A stretch of DNA of 64,000 nt from Methylophaga sp. (GCA_011053005.1 DRHW01000003.1:1-64000), one strand, 5' to 3'; positions 1 through 8,981 are shown, counted from the stretch's first letter. The notes: generated by a model from the sequence alone, not told the origin. Program-made: numbers and translations.

Positions 1-402
1 AACTGCAAGTTCTGGATCAACTGCAACCTCTAGTTCTGCTTGAACTTCTGGCTCAACTGCAAGTTCTGGTTCAACTGCAACTTCTGGTTCAACTGCAACT
101 TCTGGTTCGACTGCAACTTCTGGTTTAGCTTCAACTTCTGGTTCGACTGCAACTTCTGGATCAACTGCAACCTCTAGTTCTGCTTGAACTTCTGGCTCAG
201 CTTCAACCTCTGGTTCAACTGCAACTTCTGGTTCTGCTTCAATCTCTGGTTCAGCTTCAATCTCTGGTTCTGCTTCAATCTCTGGTTCAGCTTCAATCTC
301 TGGTTCAGCTTCAATCTCTGGTTCTGCTTCAATCTCTGGTTCTGCTTCAATCTCTGGTTCTGCTTCAATCTCTGGTTCTGCTTTAAACTTTGGTTCAGAG
401 GT
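1..402 (-). repeat. Coding tandem repeat, 18-bp unit encoding EPEVEA-type hexads (distal array)
   Basis: On the minus strand the unit reads as Glu-Pro-Glu-Val/Ile-Glu/Ala-Ala with a period of 18 bases and small changes between copies. Several consecutive units around 235-380 are almost identical (EPEIEA), which suggests recent expansion by slippage or unequal recombination. The array reaches the window edge, so its full length is unknown. Confidence 0.9.
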
Positions 403-2334
403 TAATTGTGCTTTAGCTGCTATTTCAAGTTTCTGGCGATTTTCAATCTCGGCTTGGAGTGATCTTGCTCTAACTTTATCTCTTAATATCTCTAGTTGAG
501 TTTTAGAGTTAGGTTCAACTTCTGGCTCAGCTTCAAACTCTGGTTCAGCTTCAAACTCTGGTTCAGCTTCAAACTCTGGCTCAGCTCCAACTTCTGGCTC
601 AACTGCAAGTTCTGGAGCAGCTTCAACCTCTGGTTCAACTGCAACTTCTGGTTCAGCTTTAAACTCTGGTTCAGCTGCAAGTTCTGGAGCAGCTTCAATC
701 TCTAGTTCAGCTTCAACTTCTGGCTCAGATTCAACTTCTGGCTCAGATTCAACTTCTTGTTCAGCTGCAACTTCTGGTTCTGCTGCAACTTCTGGTTCAG
801 CTTCAACCTCTGATTCAGCTTCAACTTCTGGAGCAGCTTCAACCTCTGGTTCAGATTCAACTTCTGGTTCAGATTCAACTTCTGGTTCTGCTACAACCTC
901 TGGTTCAGATTCAACTTCTGGTTCTGCTACAACCTCTGGTTCAACTGCAATTTCTGGTTCAACTGCAATTTCTGGATCAGCTTCAACTACTGGTTCAGCT
1001 TCAACTACTGGTTCAGCTTCAACTTCTGGTTCAGATTCAACTTCTGGTTCAGCTTCAACGATTGCTTTGCCATAAATATCTGGCGTGACATTACTCCAGT
1101 CACCCTTAATATATTGACTCATTTTGTTATGAACAGAGGCTTGTTCAGGTTCAAACGTTTCAATTAAATCTTCGTCATTCTCTGCATTCGAAAACTCAGA
1201 TTCAGGTTGAACATCCGCTTTACCGTACACATCAGGGACAACATTGCTCCAGTCGCCTTTAAGATAATCATTCATTTTTTTCTGAACGGTCGGCTGCTCA
1301 GCTTGCTTATCTAGTTCTGATGCAAGATCCTGTTCTAGTCCAGTTGTAACTTCTGGCTCTGCTGTAACTTGTTGTTCTGGTTCGATCTCAATGTCTAGTT
1401 CAGTTGAAGCGTCTGCAACTAAATCTAATGCCTCGCTGATATTGCTAGCTGAATCAGCGGTATCAGCCACTAACTCAGCATCAAGCTTTTTTAGACTGTT
1501 CTCCTCAACATCTTCTTCGTCTATTGAGCTCAAATCTATACCGTCAATATCTTCATCGGCTTGCAGCTCATCATCCATCGAAGCGAGTAGCGCATCCACA
1601 TCGTCTACCGACATCTGCTCTTCAGGTGATTGTTCATCATCCAAGATTTCTGGCATTGCTTCGTCATCAAACACGGTATTGACTAGCTCTTCTTCCACCT
1701 GAATTTCTATTTCAACGGCATCAATTTGCTCTGAAGGCTCTGTTTGATTTTGCTCAATTGGCAGCTCAATATCATCTGGGAGTTCATTCTGACTATTTTC
1801 TGTAGCATCAATTTGATTGGGTATTTCAAACCTTGGCACGTCCACTGCATATTCGCCATTAACCTGTCTTGATAAAATGATTAAAGACTCTAAGTGCTGT
1901 GATGTTTGCTCTATTTGTTCTGTGAGTGTCAACGTACTTTCATCAATATCTGGCAGCGATGATGTCACAACAGGAGGTAATAAATTTAAGCTCGCATCAA
2001 TCGCTTTTTCTAATTGTTCAGGAATCGACATCAGTGCTTTACCATCTTGCTCAACAAAAATGGTTAATAACGCTTTGTATATTTCCTGTTCGCGATCTTG
2101 AAAAGCTAATGCCTGTTCTGATAAAGCATCGCCAGATAAGCTGTATTTTTCCGACAAGATTCTAGCGAGCTCTTCAACGCGCTGCTCTTTAGACCGTTTT
2201 AATTTTTTGACTATTTGGCTGGCTAATTCATGTGTTGATTTGTCTTTTTTAATATTTCTAAAAATAAGCCAAATACTCAAAATAGCAAATACAGCGGCTA
2301 ACTCATACGCCAGCATTTCTAAAATGATATTCAT
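1..2334 (-). CDS. Membrane-anchored acidic Glu/Pro-repeat protein, C-terminus beyond the left edge
   Basis: I do not recognise a named family. The frame stays open from the ATG at 2334 to base 1 (778 codons, no stop), so the gene is partial. It begins directly after the stop of the VWA gene, with a GGGGAG Shine-Dalgarno inside that gene. Residues about 8-25 form one membrane segment, followed by a Lys/Arg-rich stretch; by the positive-inside rule the long remainder should be cytoplasmic. Then come a helical charged region, a very acidic linker rich in Asp/Glu, two copies of a 21-residue motif with the core KGDWSNV, and long runs of the hexad EPEVEA broken once by a basic coiled-coil-like insert (about 400-510). 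It may be a scaffold paired with the VWA protein; this is inference. Confidence 0.8.
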   Translation of the reverse strand, partial: MNIILEMLAYELAAVFAILSIWLIFRNIKKDKSTHELASQIVKKLKRSKEQRVEELARILSEKYSLSGDALSEQALAFQDREQEIYKALLTIFVEQDGKALMSIPEQLEKAIDASLNLLPPVVTSSLPDIDESTLTLTEQIEQTSQHLESLIILSRQVNGEYAVDVPRFEIPNQIDATENSQNELPDDIELPIEQNQTEPSEQIDAVEIEIQVEEELVNTVFDDEAMPEILDDEQSPEEQMSVDDVDALLASMDDELQADEDIDGIDLSSIDEEDVEENSLKKLDAELVADTADSASNISEALDLVADASTELDIEIEPEQQVTAEPEVTTGLEQDLASELDKQAEQPTVQKKMNDYLKGDWSNVVPDVYGKADVQPESEFSNAENDEDLIETFEPEQASVHNKMSQYIKGDWSNVTPDIYGKAIVEAEPEVESEPEVEAEPVVEAEPVVEADPEIAVEPEIAVEPEVVAEPEVESEPEVVAEPEVESEPEVESEPEVEAAPEVEAESEVEAEPEVAAEPEVAAEQEVESEPEVESEPEVEAELEIEAAPELAAEPEFKAEPEVAVEPEVEAAPELAVEPEVGAEPEFEAEPEFEAEPEFEAEPEVEPNSKTQLEILRDKVRARSLQAEIENRQKLEIAAKAQLTSEPKFKAEPEIEAEPEIEAEPEIEAEPEIEAEPEIEAEPEIEAEPEIEAEPEIEAEPEVAVEPEVEAEPEVQAELEVAVDPEVAVEPEVEAKPEVAVEPEVAVEPEVAVEPELAVEPEVQAELEVAVDPELAV
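511..1063 (-). repeat. Coding tandem repeat, EPEVEA/EPVVEA hexads (proximal array)
   Basis: A second block of the same 18-bp coding repeat lies between the KGDWSNV motifs and the basic insert at about 400-510. The units are more diverged than in the distal array (EPEVES, EPVVEA, EPEIAV, EPEVVA). All stay in one frame with no stop on the minus strand, which fits selection for a protein product. Confidence 0.88.
1064..1281 (-). repeat. Two copies of a 21-residue KGDWSNV motif
   Basis: Positions 1218-1281 and 1064-1127 on the minus strand encode two similar peptides with the pattern M-x-x-Y-[LI]-KGDWSNV-x-PD-[VI]-YGKA, separated by about 30 acidic residues. The Trp, Tyr and Gly positions are kept while the DNA has drifted. 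This suggests a small binding motif rather than simple low-complexity sequence. No known domain name is assigned. Confidence 0.75.
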
Positions 2335-4299
2335 TTATAACTGCTCCCCAGGATTAGTGCGATTTGCACTTTTACGCCGCCAGATGAAAATCCCTAAGCC
2401 GATCATCAATAAAATAAGACCATTGCCTATCGCTAATTGAATAGCCGGACTTAGCCCTGTCGTTGTTGATTCAGTTTCATCTGAGGCCTCTTGTATACTT
2501 GGTGTTAGATCGCCCGCTTCTGGTAATAAATTATCAACATCACCAGCCATTTCATCATCTACCGGTTCAGGTAAAGGTTTTGGAGCATCATCGACAGTCG
2601 TCGCAGCCTGCTCATCCATTATGTCAGGTGTATTTTCTGATATTGTTTCAGGCATAGCTTTATCTTCCACAGACGCACTAGCCTCATCTGGCGTTGCATC
2701 ATCGGTTTTGTCTGGAGTCACTTGGTTTGAAGCTTCATCAGGAACACTGGGATTATTACTGTCATTTAACTCTATGACAGGTGGTTGAAGAAATAATGGA
2801 CGGCCTTTCAATGTTTGACTACGGATCTGTAGCGCAACCAAATATTTTTCACCTGCTTGCAAATCAGCTAAGGTCAACTGCCATTCATTGTCAGCAACTT
2901 TCATCACGTCATACGACCATTCGCTACCATCTTCAGCGGTCAATAATGCGGCAATATTTAACTTATCGGTTTTAATCAAAGCGGTATCAGGTATCAAACT
3001 TATGCGATGAGTCCGACTCGGTTTATCTTTAAGTTGTTCGACATTGATCTCAAATGGTGTTTCGATAACATTGACACTTTGTCGACGCTGACGTTCGAAG
3101 GTTGCGCTAGTCATAGTAACGACAACATCATTACGACCTGCTTTAAAATTTTCGCCAACATGCGTGCGATATAAACCTTTCTTTTGATCGGCATTCAAAC
3201 TACGTTCAATCGGTTTAGCGGTATCAGACTCTTCTTTAAGTTCAGCATCAACTAATTTCAGGAAGTCTTGACGCACGATCATCTTCTTTTTATCAGCCAA
3301 ACTTACATCAAAATCAAAGCTTTCACCCATTAAAATATTATTAGGTAAATCACTCGTTTTTAACGTTAAATCGGTCACGACCATCACGCGATTATCAGGA
3401 TCTAAATCTGCAATCATTTTCCACTGACCCGCCATCGGTTTAGCAATCGTAATCAAATCATAATTACCTTCACTGTGCCAATGAACCGTTTTTGGAATAT
3501 TTCTCAAATTAATTCGTGATTTATTAGGCAAAATTAATTCAGTCGATTTTGATCCTTTAGCGCGAAAGACTAATAAGGTCATTTCTTTCACACTGTTATC
3601 AATCTTAAACTCATTATCCGTTAAAGGAACGGTATCTCGCGTTGTTGCTTTTTCAAATAAATGAAGGAAAACACGCTGTAATTGATCGGCATTATCAACT
3701 TGTTCATACCAACCATCGGTAGCTAATGAAATTGCCCGTAATAACTCATGATCAGCAGAACTGGATAAAGCAATCGTGTGCACAGCAACGTTATTTTTTT
3801 TGAGGCGAGGTACGACGACATCTAAGATTCGTTGGCGAGATTTTTTATTAATATTGGCATCTTTCGATATATCTACTAAGCCATCAGATAATAAAATAAT
3901 GCTGCGACGGTAATGTGGATCAACACCTTTTTGATTCGCCGTTGCTTTGGTTAACGCTTCTTCAATATTAGTAAACAAACCATAGGAATGAATCTTTTTT
4001 GATTTTAATTCAGCGTCTTTTTTCCATGCATCATTAACATCACGAAATGGCACTAACATATTGACATATTTACCAAATGTCCAAGTGCCCGCTTTGGTAT
4101 CTTTAGGCAATAAATTAACTAATAATCGTAATGCCGGTGCACGTAAGTTATTGGGATCATTTTTTTTCATGCTGCCAGAGACGTCGATCAGTATTCGAAC
4201 ATCACTCACTGGCTCTGCTGTTGCGGCAAAAACTTGTCGCATAGGCATTAGCAAAGCGAAAACTATCAACAGTCCGATCATTTTTGAAGGATGTATCAT
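2335..4299 (-). CDS. Periplasmic von Willebrand factor A domain protein, C-terminal anchor
   Basis: A 654-residue protein starting at ATG 4299. Residues 1-26 are a signal peptide ending near AATA. The VWA domain covers about 32-220 with an intact metal site: D39-x-S41-x-S43, Thr110 and Asp139 in LLSDGLVD. The middle holds beta-rich segments (about 230-510), then an acidic Pro/Glu/Asp linker (about 515-610), a membrane helix (about 620-639) and a short basic tail ending GEQL. So the VWA domain should be periplasmic and tethered at the C-terminus. It is the first gene of a pair with the repeat protein downstream, whose ATG follows its TAA at once. VWA metal sites bind protein partners; the partner here is unknown. 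Confidence 0.85.
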   Translation of the reverse strand: MIHPSKMIGLLIVFALLMPMRQVFAATAEPVSDVRILIDVSGSMKKNDPNNLRAPALRLLVNLLPKDTKAGTWTFGKYVNMLVPFRDVNDAWKKDAELKSKKIHSYGLFTNIEEALTKATANQKGVDPHYRRSIILLSDGLVDISKDANINKKSRQRILDVVVPRLKKNNVAVHTIALSSSADHELLRAISLATDGWYEQVDNADQLQRVFLHLFEKATTRDTVPLTDNEFKIDNSVKEMTLLVFRAKGSKSTELILPNKSRINLRNIPKTVHWHSEGNYDLITIAKPMAGQWKMIADLDPDNRVMVVTDLTLKTSDLPNNILMGESFDFDVSLADKKKMIVRQDFLKLVDAELKEESDTAKPIERSLNADQKKGLYRTHVGENFKAGRNDVVVTMTSATFERQRRQSVNVIETPFEINVEQLKDKPSRTHRISLIPDTALIKTDKLNIAALLTAEDGSEWSYDVMKVADNEWQLTLADLQAGEKYLVALQIRSQTLKGRPLFLQPPVIELNDSNNPSVPDEASNQVTPDKTDDATPDEASASVEDKAMPETISENTPDIMDEQAATTVDDAPKPLPEPVDDEMAGDVDNLLPEAGDLTPSIQEASDETESTTTGLSPAIQLAIGNGLILLMIGLGIFIWRRKSANRTNPGEQL

Positions 4300-4472
4300 A
4301 AAATCATAACCTATTGTTTTTATTAAGTACGTCGGCTAAGTGTCGAAATATAATGACGATTAACCGACGCAGTTCTACAAAGTTATGTTCATTTATGCAG
4401 GTTTTATGCCGTCTTACTCAATTTGATTAGTCGATGACGCCCTGATGCTAGAGATAATTAAGATAAGTTCAA

Positions 4473-5660
4473 TTAAAGTAAATCTAAACCACGCTGCAAA
4501 TCGGCTTGAATATCTTCAACATTTTCTAAGCCGACAGAAATACGCAACAAACCATCGCTAATACCTGATGCAAGCCGTGCTTCAGGTGATATACGGCCAT
4601 GAGTTGTCGTGGCAGGATGTGTAATAGATGTTTTGGTATCACCTAAATTAGCGGTAATTGACAACCATTCTGTCGCATTCACTAATTTCCAAGCGCCCTC
4701 TTTACCCCCTTTAACTTCAAAGGCAATTAGCCCACTAAAAGCAGATTGTTGCTTTTTAGCGAGTTCATGTTGAGGATGACTCGGCAAACCAGCATAAAAA
4801 ACTTTAGTCACTTGCGGTTGCTGTTCTAACCATGTGGCTAAGGCTAATGCTGATGCTGAATGTGCATTCATTCTTAGCTCTAAAGTTTCAAGACCTTTTA
4901 AGAATGTCCACGCATTAAATGGACTCATTGTTGGCCCTGCGGTACGTAAAAAGCCATAGACTTCTTGGCCAACAAGTTTGGCATCACCGACCACAGCACC
5001 GCCAACACAACGGCCTTGACCATCAATATATTTGGTTGCTGAATGAACAACAATATCAGCCCCAAGTGCTAGCGGCTGTTGTAATGCAGGTGTACAGAAA
5101 CAGTTATCAACAATTAATAAGCAATCATTTGCTTTAGCCAATGCTGATAATGCCGCTAAGTCAGCAATTTCATTCATTGGGTTAGAGGGGGTTTCTAAAA
5201 ATAAGGCTTTGGTATTTGGTTTAATTGCCCGCTTCCAATCTTCAATATTCGTTAAGTCGACATAATCTGTTTCAATGCCAAATTTTGACAGGTATTTATC
5301 AAACAAAACCCGCGTGGTGCCAAAAACACTTTGTGATGACACAACATGATCACCTGCGGCAAGCAATGCCATAAAGGTTGATAAAATGGCCGACATACCT
5401 GATGAGGTAGCAACAGCTGATTCGCCGCCTTCTAATGCTGCTAAACGTTGCTCAAACGTGCGTACTGTTGGGTTAGTGAATCGTGAATAAATATTACCAG
5501 GCTCTTCACCTGAAAAACGTGCCGCAGCATGTTCTGCACTGTCAAACACATAACTCGATGTCGGGAAAATAGGTTCAGAGTGCTCACCCTCTGGCGTTCT
5601 AATTTGACCTGCACGAACACCACGAGTAGCAAAGCCTTTATCATCAAATGATTGTGTCAT
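4473..5660 (-). CDS. metZ: O-succinylhomoserine sulfhydrylase
   Basis: A 395-residue PLP enzyme of the Cys/Met metabolism fold. It joins O-succinylhomoserine with sulfide to give homocysteine for methionine synthesis in the cytosol. The PLP lysine is K210 in HSATKYIDGQG, and the GIY/YSRFTNPT substrate loop and the TSSGMSAI phosphate-binding segment are present. The full length and the MetZ-like N-terminus (GFATRGVRAGQ) favour MetZ over cystathionine gamma-synthase or beta-lyase, but these paralogues are close. It is a single gene, with 249 bases upstream before the divergent phosphatase gene. I looked there for a SAM riboswitch and found none. Confidence 0.88.
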   Translation of the reverse strand: MTQSFDDKGFATRGVRAGQIRTPEGEHSEPIFPTSSYVFDSAEHAAARFSGEEPGNIYSRFTNPTVRTFEQRLAALEGGESAVATSSGMSAILSTFMALLAAGDHVVSSQSVFGTTRVLFDKYLSKFGIETDYVDLTNIEDWKRAIKPNTKALFLETPSNPMNEIADLAALSALAKANDCLLIVDNCFCTPALQQPLALGADIVVHSATKYIDGQGRCVGGAVVGDAKLVGQEVYGFLRTAGPTMSPFNAWTFLKGLETLELRMNAHSASALALATWLEQQPQVTKVFYAGLPSHPQHELAKKQQSAFSGLIAFEVKGGKEGAWKLVNATEWLSITANLGDTKTSITHPATTTHGRISPEARLASGISDGLLRISVGLENVEDIQADLQRGLDLL

Positions 5661-5909
5661 AATCTTATTTTCTTAATGCGGGAAAGCCTACAATTTTAAG
5701 GCAGTTTCAGCCTTGATGACAGTGTTTTTTATTTGCCCGAATGAAACGTTATCAATGATGGTCACATATCAACATGACAGATCATCTTACTCTTAAGATC
5801 ATTTGGCTTGAGATGTCATTTCAGATTGTTCTTATTACCGATGCTTAGTTTGCTTGCCAATTCACGTATATAATTATCCTCTATTCTAAATAAGTGACCG
5901 TTTTATCCT

Positions 5910-6518
5910 ATGAGCGAAATAACCATTGATCTAATCCGACACGGTGATGTGGCATCAGGCACAAAATTGTTAGGCATAACAGATGAAGCGCTGAGCAGTT
6001 TGGGTTGGCAACAAATGCATGCTGCTATCAAAGATAGACCACAATCATGGAATAAAATTATTAGCTCACCGCTACAGCGATGTCGTGCTTTTTCAGAGCA
6101 ACTTGCTGAAAAATTATCGTTACCATTAGAAATCAATAAGCATTTTCAAGAAATGGACTTTGGGCGTTGGGATGGCCAATTATTTGCTGATCTTTATAGT
6201 GGAAATGACGCCGAGCAACTCATGCAAATGATGCAAGATCCCAATTCATTGATACCACCTGATGGCGAATCTTATGCTGATTTTGAATTGAGGGTGATCA
6301 CTGCGTGGAATAACTTATTAACATCTCTGCATGAAGATAAAACTCAGCATTGTTTGTTGGTAGCGCATGGCGGCGTTATCAGAACGATTATGAGCCATGT
6401 TTTAGGTTTTCCAAGCACTAATCTATTCCGACTTGAAGTGCCTTATGCTTGTCTTAGTCGCGTTAAACAATATGAAAATTATCCGCCTCGACTGGTTTTT
6501 CATGGTGAACAAAAGTAA
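5910..6518 (+). CDS. cobC: Histidine phosphatase, probable alpha-ribazole-5'-phosphate phosphatase
   Basis: A 202-residue histidine phosphatase (phosphoglycerate mutase-like fold). The catalytic RHG motif is R10-H11-G12, Arg57 follows in SSPLQRCR, Glu81 lies in FQEMDFGRWDG and the second His is H153 in VAHGG. In the cobalamin pathway CobC removes the phosphate from alpha-ribazole phosphate or from adenosylcobalamin phosphate. The specific role is inferred from sequence character and from the B12 genes that follow; a general phosphatase remains possible. It converges with btuB and shares the hairpin at 6521-6552. Confidence 0.8.
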   Translation: MSEITIDLIRHGDVASGTKLLGITDEALSSLGWQQMHAAIKDRPQSWNKIISSPLQRCRAFSEQLAEKLSLPLEINKHFQEMDFGRWDGQLFADLYSGNDAEQLMQMMQDPNSLIPPDGESYADFELRVITAWNNLLTSLHEDKTQHCLLVAHGGVIRTIMSHVLGFPSTNLFRLEVPYACLSRVKQYENYPPRLVFHGEQK

Positions 6519-6520
6519 AA

Positions 6521-6552
6521 ATGGCGCCGAACGGATAACAATCCGGCGCCAT
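6521..6552 (-). terminator. Intrinsic terminator of btuB, probably shared with cobC
   Basis: A perfect 9-bp stem (ATGGCGCCG at 6521-6529 pairing with CGGCGCCAT at 6544-6552) lies between the convergent cobC and btuB stops. Read on the minus strand the stem is followed by a run of five T, so it best serves btuB. On the plus strand the T-tract is poor. Confidence 0.75.
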
Positions 6553-6560
6553 GTCGAGCT

Positions 6561-8402
6561 TTAAGGTTGGTATAAAAGAGTGAACATCACTGTACGATCT
6601 AAGCTGTTGTAATTATTAACTGTTTCATATTCTTTATTAAAGGCATTACTTAGATCTGCTTTTACAGACCAGTCTTTGTTTAAATCATAAGCAACACGTA
6701 AATCTAATAATCCGTATCCACCTAAGCGAGTGGTATTTGTCGCATTATCATAACTATTACCTCTTAGCTTCCAACTGGCACCCGTTGACCAAGCTCCCCA
6801 TTGTCTATCTATATTAACATTGGCTAAACGCTGAGCGCGACGGGCTAAGATATTGCCAGTTCCTTTATCTTCTGGTTTTAAAAATGAAGCATTCATAGCG
6901 ACATTCCAATTTGCTAAAGAAGTTGCGATATCAAATTCAATGCCTTTAATTTGAGCTTCATCAGTATTAGTAGCCTGATTTAAACTAGGCGATACTCTTT
7001 GGTAGGAGATCAAGTTTTTAATCTCATTTTGATATAGATTTACAGACCATGTACCCCATTGAGGTTGGCCGTTTATGCCTGCTCCCAATGATTTTGATTC
7101 TTCAGGTAAGAGTTCTGGGTTTCCGATATAACTTCCTGTTAACGGTAAATATAAGTTATTGAATGTTGGTACTTTAAATGCAGTTCCGGCAGTAAAAGTT
7201 ACCCTTAAATCATCTTGTAACCAATAGCCATATTCAGCATTACCCGTGTTTTTATGACCAAATGCCTCATTATCATCGTGTCTAGCACTAATCAGCCAAC
7301 CATGCTTATTAACATCTGCCTGCCAACTTATGAATGCTGCTTTATTGTCTCGGGAGGTTTCAGAAAATTGCGTAGAGCTTTCTACATCATCAACGTCATA
7401 ATCTAATCCAAAGTTCAATGTATGATTTGTTGTGAATTCATAAGTATTAGTCAAACTAGCCGCACGATGGCGAGTATCAAAGGTACCATCAGCATTACTA
7501 TTTCTAAAGTTGGTAGATTTATCTCTTGACTCACTGAGTAATAATGAAACTAGCCATGAGTCATTAACCTGTAAGGCAGCATTGGTACCAATTATTTGCT
7601 GGATCGAGTCAGCTTTCATAAAATCAAATTTTGAATCATATTCATTAAAACCTTCACTTCTAAGAAGGTTAGCGCCAATTACAAAATTATTAGTTAATTG
7701 ATGATTGATCTTAGCTGAAACACTGTTGTTTCTATATCCATCTTTATCGGGGTCTTGAGTTGGACTATCTTTGACGTTGATTCCATCTGTTGATTGGTGA
7801 TTAAAGCTTAGGTTATAGGTTGTTTTTGCATCACCACCACTAACTCCTACCGCTGCTTGTTTAGAATTATGTGAACCATAGGCTAACTTAGCATAAGGCT
7901 TAATGTCACCTGCTTTGCCTTTTCGAGTGAAAATTTGAATAACGCCACCAATCGCTTCAGAACCATATATTCCAGATCGTGGGCCACGTACAACCTCTAT
8001 ACGCTCAATTTGCTCTACCGGAAAATCCTGTATTGATGGACCACCTGTCGTAGCAGAATGCCATTTAACGCCATCAACTAGCACTAAAACATGACTAGAA
8101 TTACTGCCTCGTATAGAGATACTCGTAGCTTTGCCTATGCCACCATTATTCGTCATATCAATGCCTGTCTGACGAGATAACAACGTTCCTAAATCATTAA
8201 TTTGCAAACGATCAATATCATCTCGCGTGATAACCGTATTGGGTGCTAAAACATTAGCTGAAGGCATGCGGTTAGCAGTAACAGTAATGTTATCTAAGGT
8301 TTGTTCCGCGTGGATTAATGTGGAAAAACTAAGTGCGGCAATAGATGATAATAAAAGACGTGCAGAGGTACGTAAGGCAAAATGCCCGTGTAATTGTTTC
8401 AT
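6561..8402 (-). CDS. btuB: TonB-dependent outer-membrane cobalamin receptor
   Basis: A 613-residue outer-membrane beta-barrel that brings cobalamins into the periplasm using TonB energy. The ATG at 8402 is chosen: TACGGAGAA lies just before it and the protein then begins with a signal peptide (KQLHGHF... to LIHA). A frame extension to 8459 would run into the riboswitch leader. A TonB-box-like DNITVTA segment comes first, then the plug (about residues 35-150, with EQIERIEVVRGPRSGIYGSEAIGG) and the barrel ending in an aromatic strand (MFTLLYQP). The cobalamin riboswitch directly upstream fixes the substrate class. It is transcribed away from the B12 cluster and ends at a clear terminator. Confidence 0.93.
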   Translation of the reverse strand: MKQLHGHFALRTSARLLLSSIAALSFSTLIHAEQTLDNITVTANRMPSANVLAPNTVITRDDIDRLQINDLGTLLSRQTGIDMTNNGGIGKATSISIRGSNSSHVLVLVDGVKWHSATTGGPSIQDFPVEQIERIEVVRGPRSGIYGSEAIGGVIQIFTRKGKAGDIKPYAKLAYGSHNSKQAAVGVSGGDAKTTYNLSFNHQSTDGINVKDSPTQDPDKDGYRNNSVSAKINHQLTNNFVIGANLLRSEGFNEYDSKFDFMKADSIQQIIGTNAALQVNDSWLVSLLLSESRDKSTNFRNSNADGTFDTRHRAASLTNTYEFTTNHTLNFGLDYDVDDVESSTQFSETSRDNKAAFISWQADVNKHGWLISARHDDNEAFGHKNTGNAEYGYWLQDDLRVTFTAGTAFKVPTFNNLYLPLTGSYIGNPELLPEESKSLGAGINGQPQWGTWSVNLYQNEIKNLISYQRVSPSLNQATNTDEAQIKGIEFDIATSLANWNVAMNASFLKPEDKGTGNILARRAQRLANVNIDRQWGAWSTGASWKLRGNSYDNATNTTRLGGYGLLDLRVAYDLNKDWSVKADLSNAFNKEYETVNNYNSLDRTVMFTLLYQP

Positions 8403-8475
8403 TTTTTCTCCGTAGGATACGCTCACCCGCGATCCGGTATTTAGGTAAACATAAGTCACAAAACTTATGAGGATA

Positions 8476-8632
8476 CTTCAGGCCGGTCTCCGGACTCGCG
8501 TTGCGACTTTCGTCAATCAAACCGCCTTCCCACGATGAATTCGCAGTGGCTGATGGTTTAATCTCAACGTTTACCGTTGCGGGGGCAGTGTTGGGTTTGT
8601 TATTGTTCATAACGCACCAACTTCCCGTTTAA
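8476..8632 (-). promoter_or_regulatory. Cobalamin riboswitch of btuB (canonical)
   Basis: On the minus strand the leader shows the conserved blocks in order: GAAGTTGGTGCG, ACTGCCCCCGCAACGGTAA, CAGCCACTG, then TGGGAAGGCGG and finally GAGTCCGGAGACCGGCC. This is the full B12-box aptamer. No T-rich terminator lies between it and the btuB ATG. A possible GGAT...ATCC hairpin close to the Shine-Dalgarno suggests control of translation; that part is inference. Confidence 0.95.
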
Positions 8633-8671
8633 CTTTGACTTTTTAGGTCAATGCACCTTAAGCAGCTGGGC

Positions 8672-8700
8672 ATAGTAGTAATGACGATCGATTTAGTCAA
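8672..8700 (-). promoter_or_regulatory. Sigma-70 promoter for the btuB leader
   Basis: On the minus strand TTGACT (-35, 8700-8695) and TACTAT (-10, 8677-8672) are separated by 17 bases. A start near 8665 would place the whole riboswitch in the transcript. Sequence match only. Confidence 0.6.
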
Positions 8701-8746
8701 CTTAAGATTTATTACGCTAATTCATAAGCCACTGTTTTATTGAGGA

Positions 8747-8776
8747 TTGACAGCAAGTAACATTGCCACCTATTCT
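8747..8776 (+). promoter_or_regulatory. Sigma-70 promoter for the btuM-cob operon leader
   Basis: A perfect TTGACA (-35, 8747-8752) and TATTCT (-10, 8771-8776) with an 18-base spacer. A start near 8783 gives a leader of about 257 bases that contains the second riboswitch. It is back to back with the btuB promoter. Confidence 0.6.
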
Positions 8777-8799
8777 TTGTCGCAACATTTAGGTGTTAG

Positions 8800-8975
8800 C
8801 AGCTTAAATACTGCTAAGTAAACGAGAAACTGGTGAGTCATAAGATAAGTCCAGTACTGCCCCCGCAACGGTAAGTGAATGTTTAATTTTTTTGATTTTT
8901 GACGGCTGTCATCTCGTGTCATGCCGCAAAAAATTCTAAAATTAACGCTCATAAGTCCGGATACCGGCCTAATGC
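8800..8975 (+). promoter_or_regulatory. Cobalamin riboswitch of the btuM-cob operon (divergent form)
   Basis: The blocks AACTGGTGAGTCATAAG, TCCAGTACTGCCCCCGCAACGGTAAG and the 3' closing block TAAGTCCGGATACCGGCCTAA are clear. The middle B12-box pair seen in the btuB copy (GCCACTG with GGGAAGG) is not recognisable. In its place is a short hairpin-like CGGCTGTCATCTCGTGTCATGCCG. I call it a cobalamin riboswitch from the PCCCCCGCAA core, the position and the B12 genes downstream, and treat its class as open. Confidence 0.8.
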
Positions 8976-8981
8976 TTCATG

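Noticed and set aside
83-105. tRNA or rRNA genes anywhere in the window
   Set aside because: No T-arm consensus (GGTTCGAATCC type) with a cloverleaf was found; GGTTCGA matches in the repeats are coding.
174-705. Short open frames on both strands within the 1-1060 repeat array
   Set aside because: Shadows of an 18-bp coding repeat; they have no start signals and only the minus-strand EPEVEA frame is open over the whole region.
1-1063. CRISPR-like array
   Set aside because: Units are contiguous 18-bp coding repeats without unique spacers, all in one frame.
5661-5909. SAM riboswitch or MetJ boxes upstream of metZ
   Set aside because: No SAM aptamer blocks found. AGATGTCA-TTTCAGAT near 5813 is a poor MetJ tandem, and no second good pair supports it.
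8403-8459. Longer btuB N-terminus
   Set aside because: It would place 19 residues before a proper signal peptide and overlap the riboswitch; ATG 8402 has a strong ribosome-binding site.
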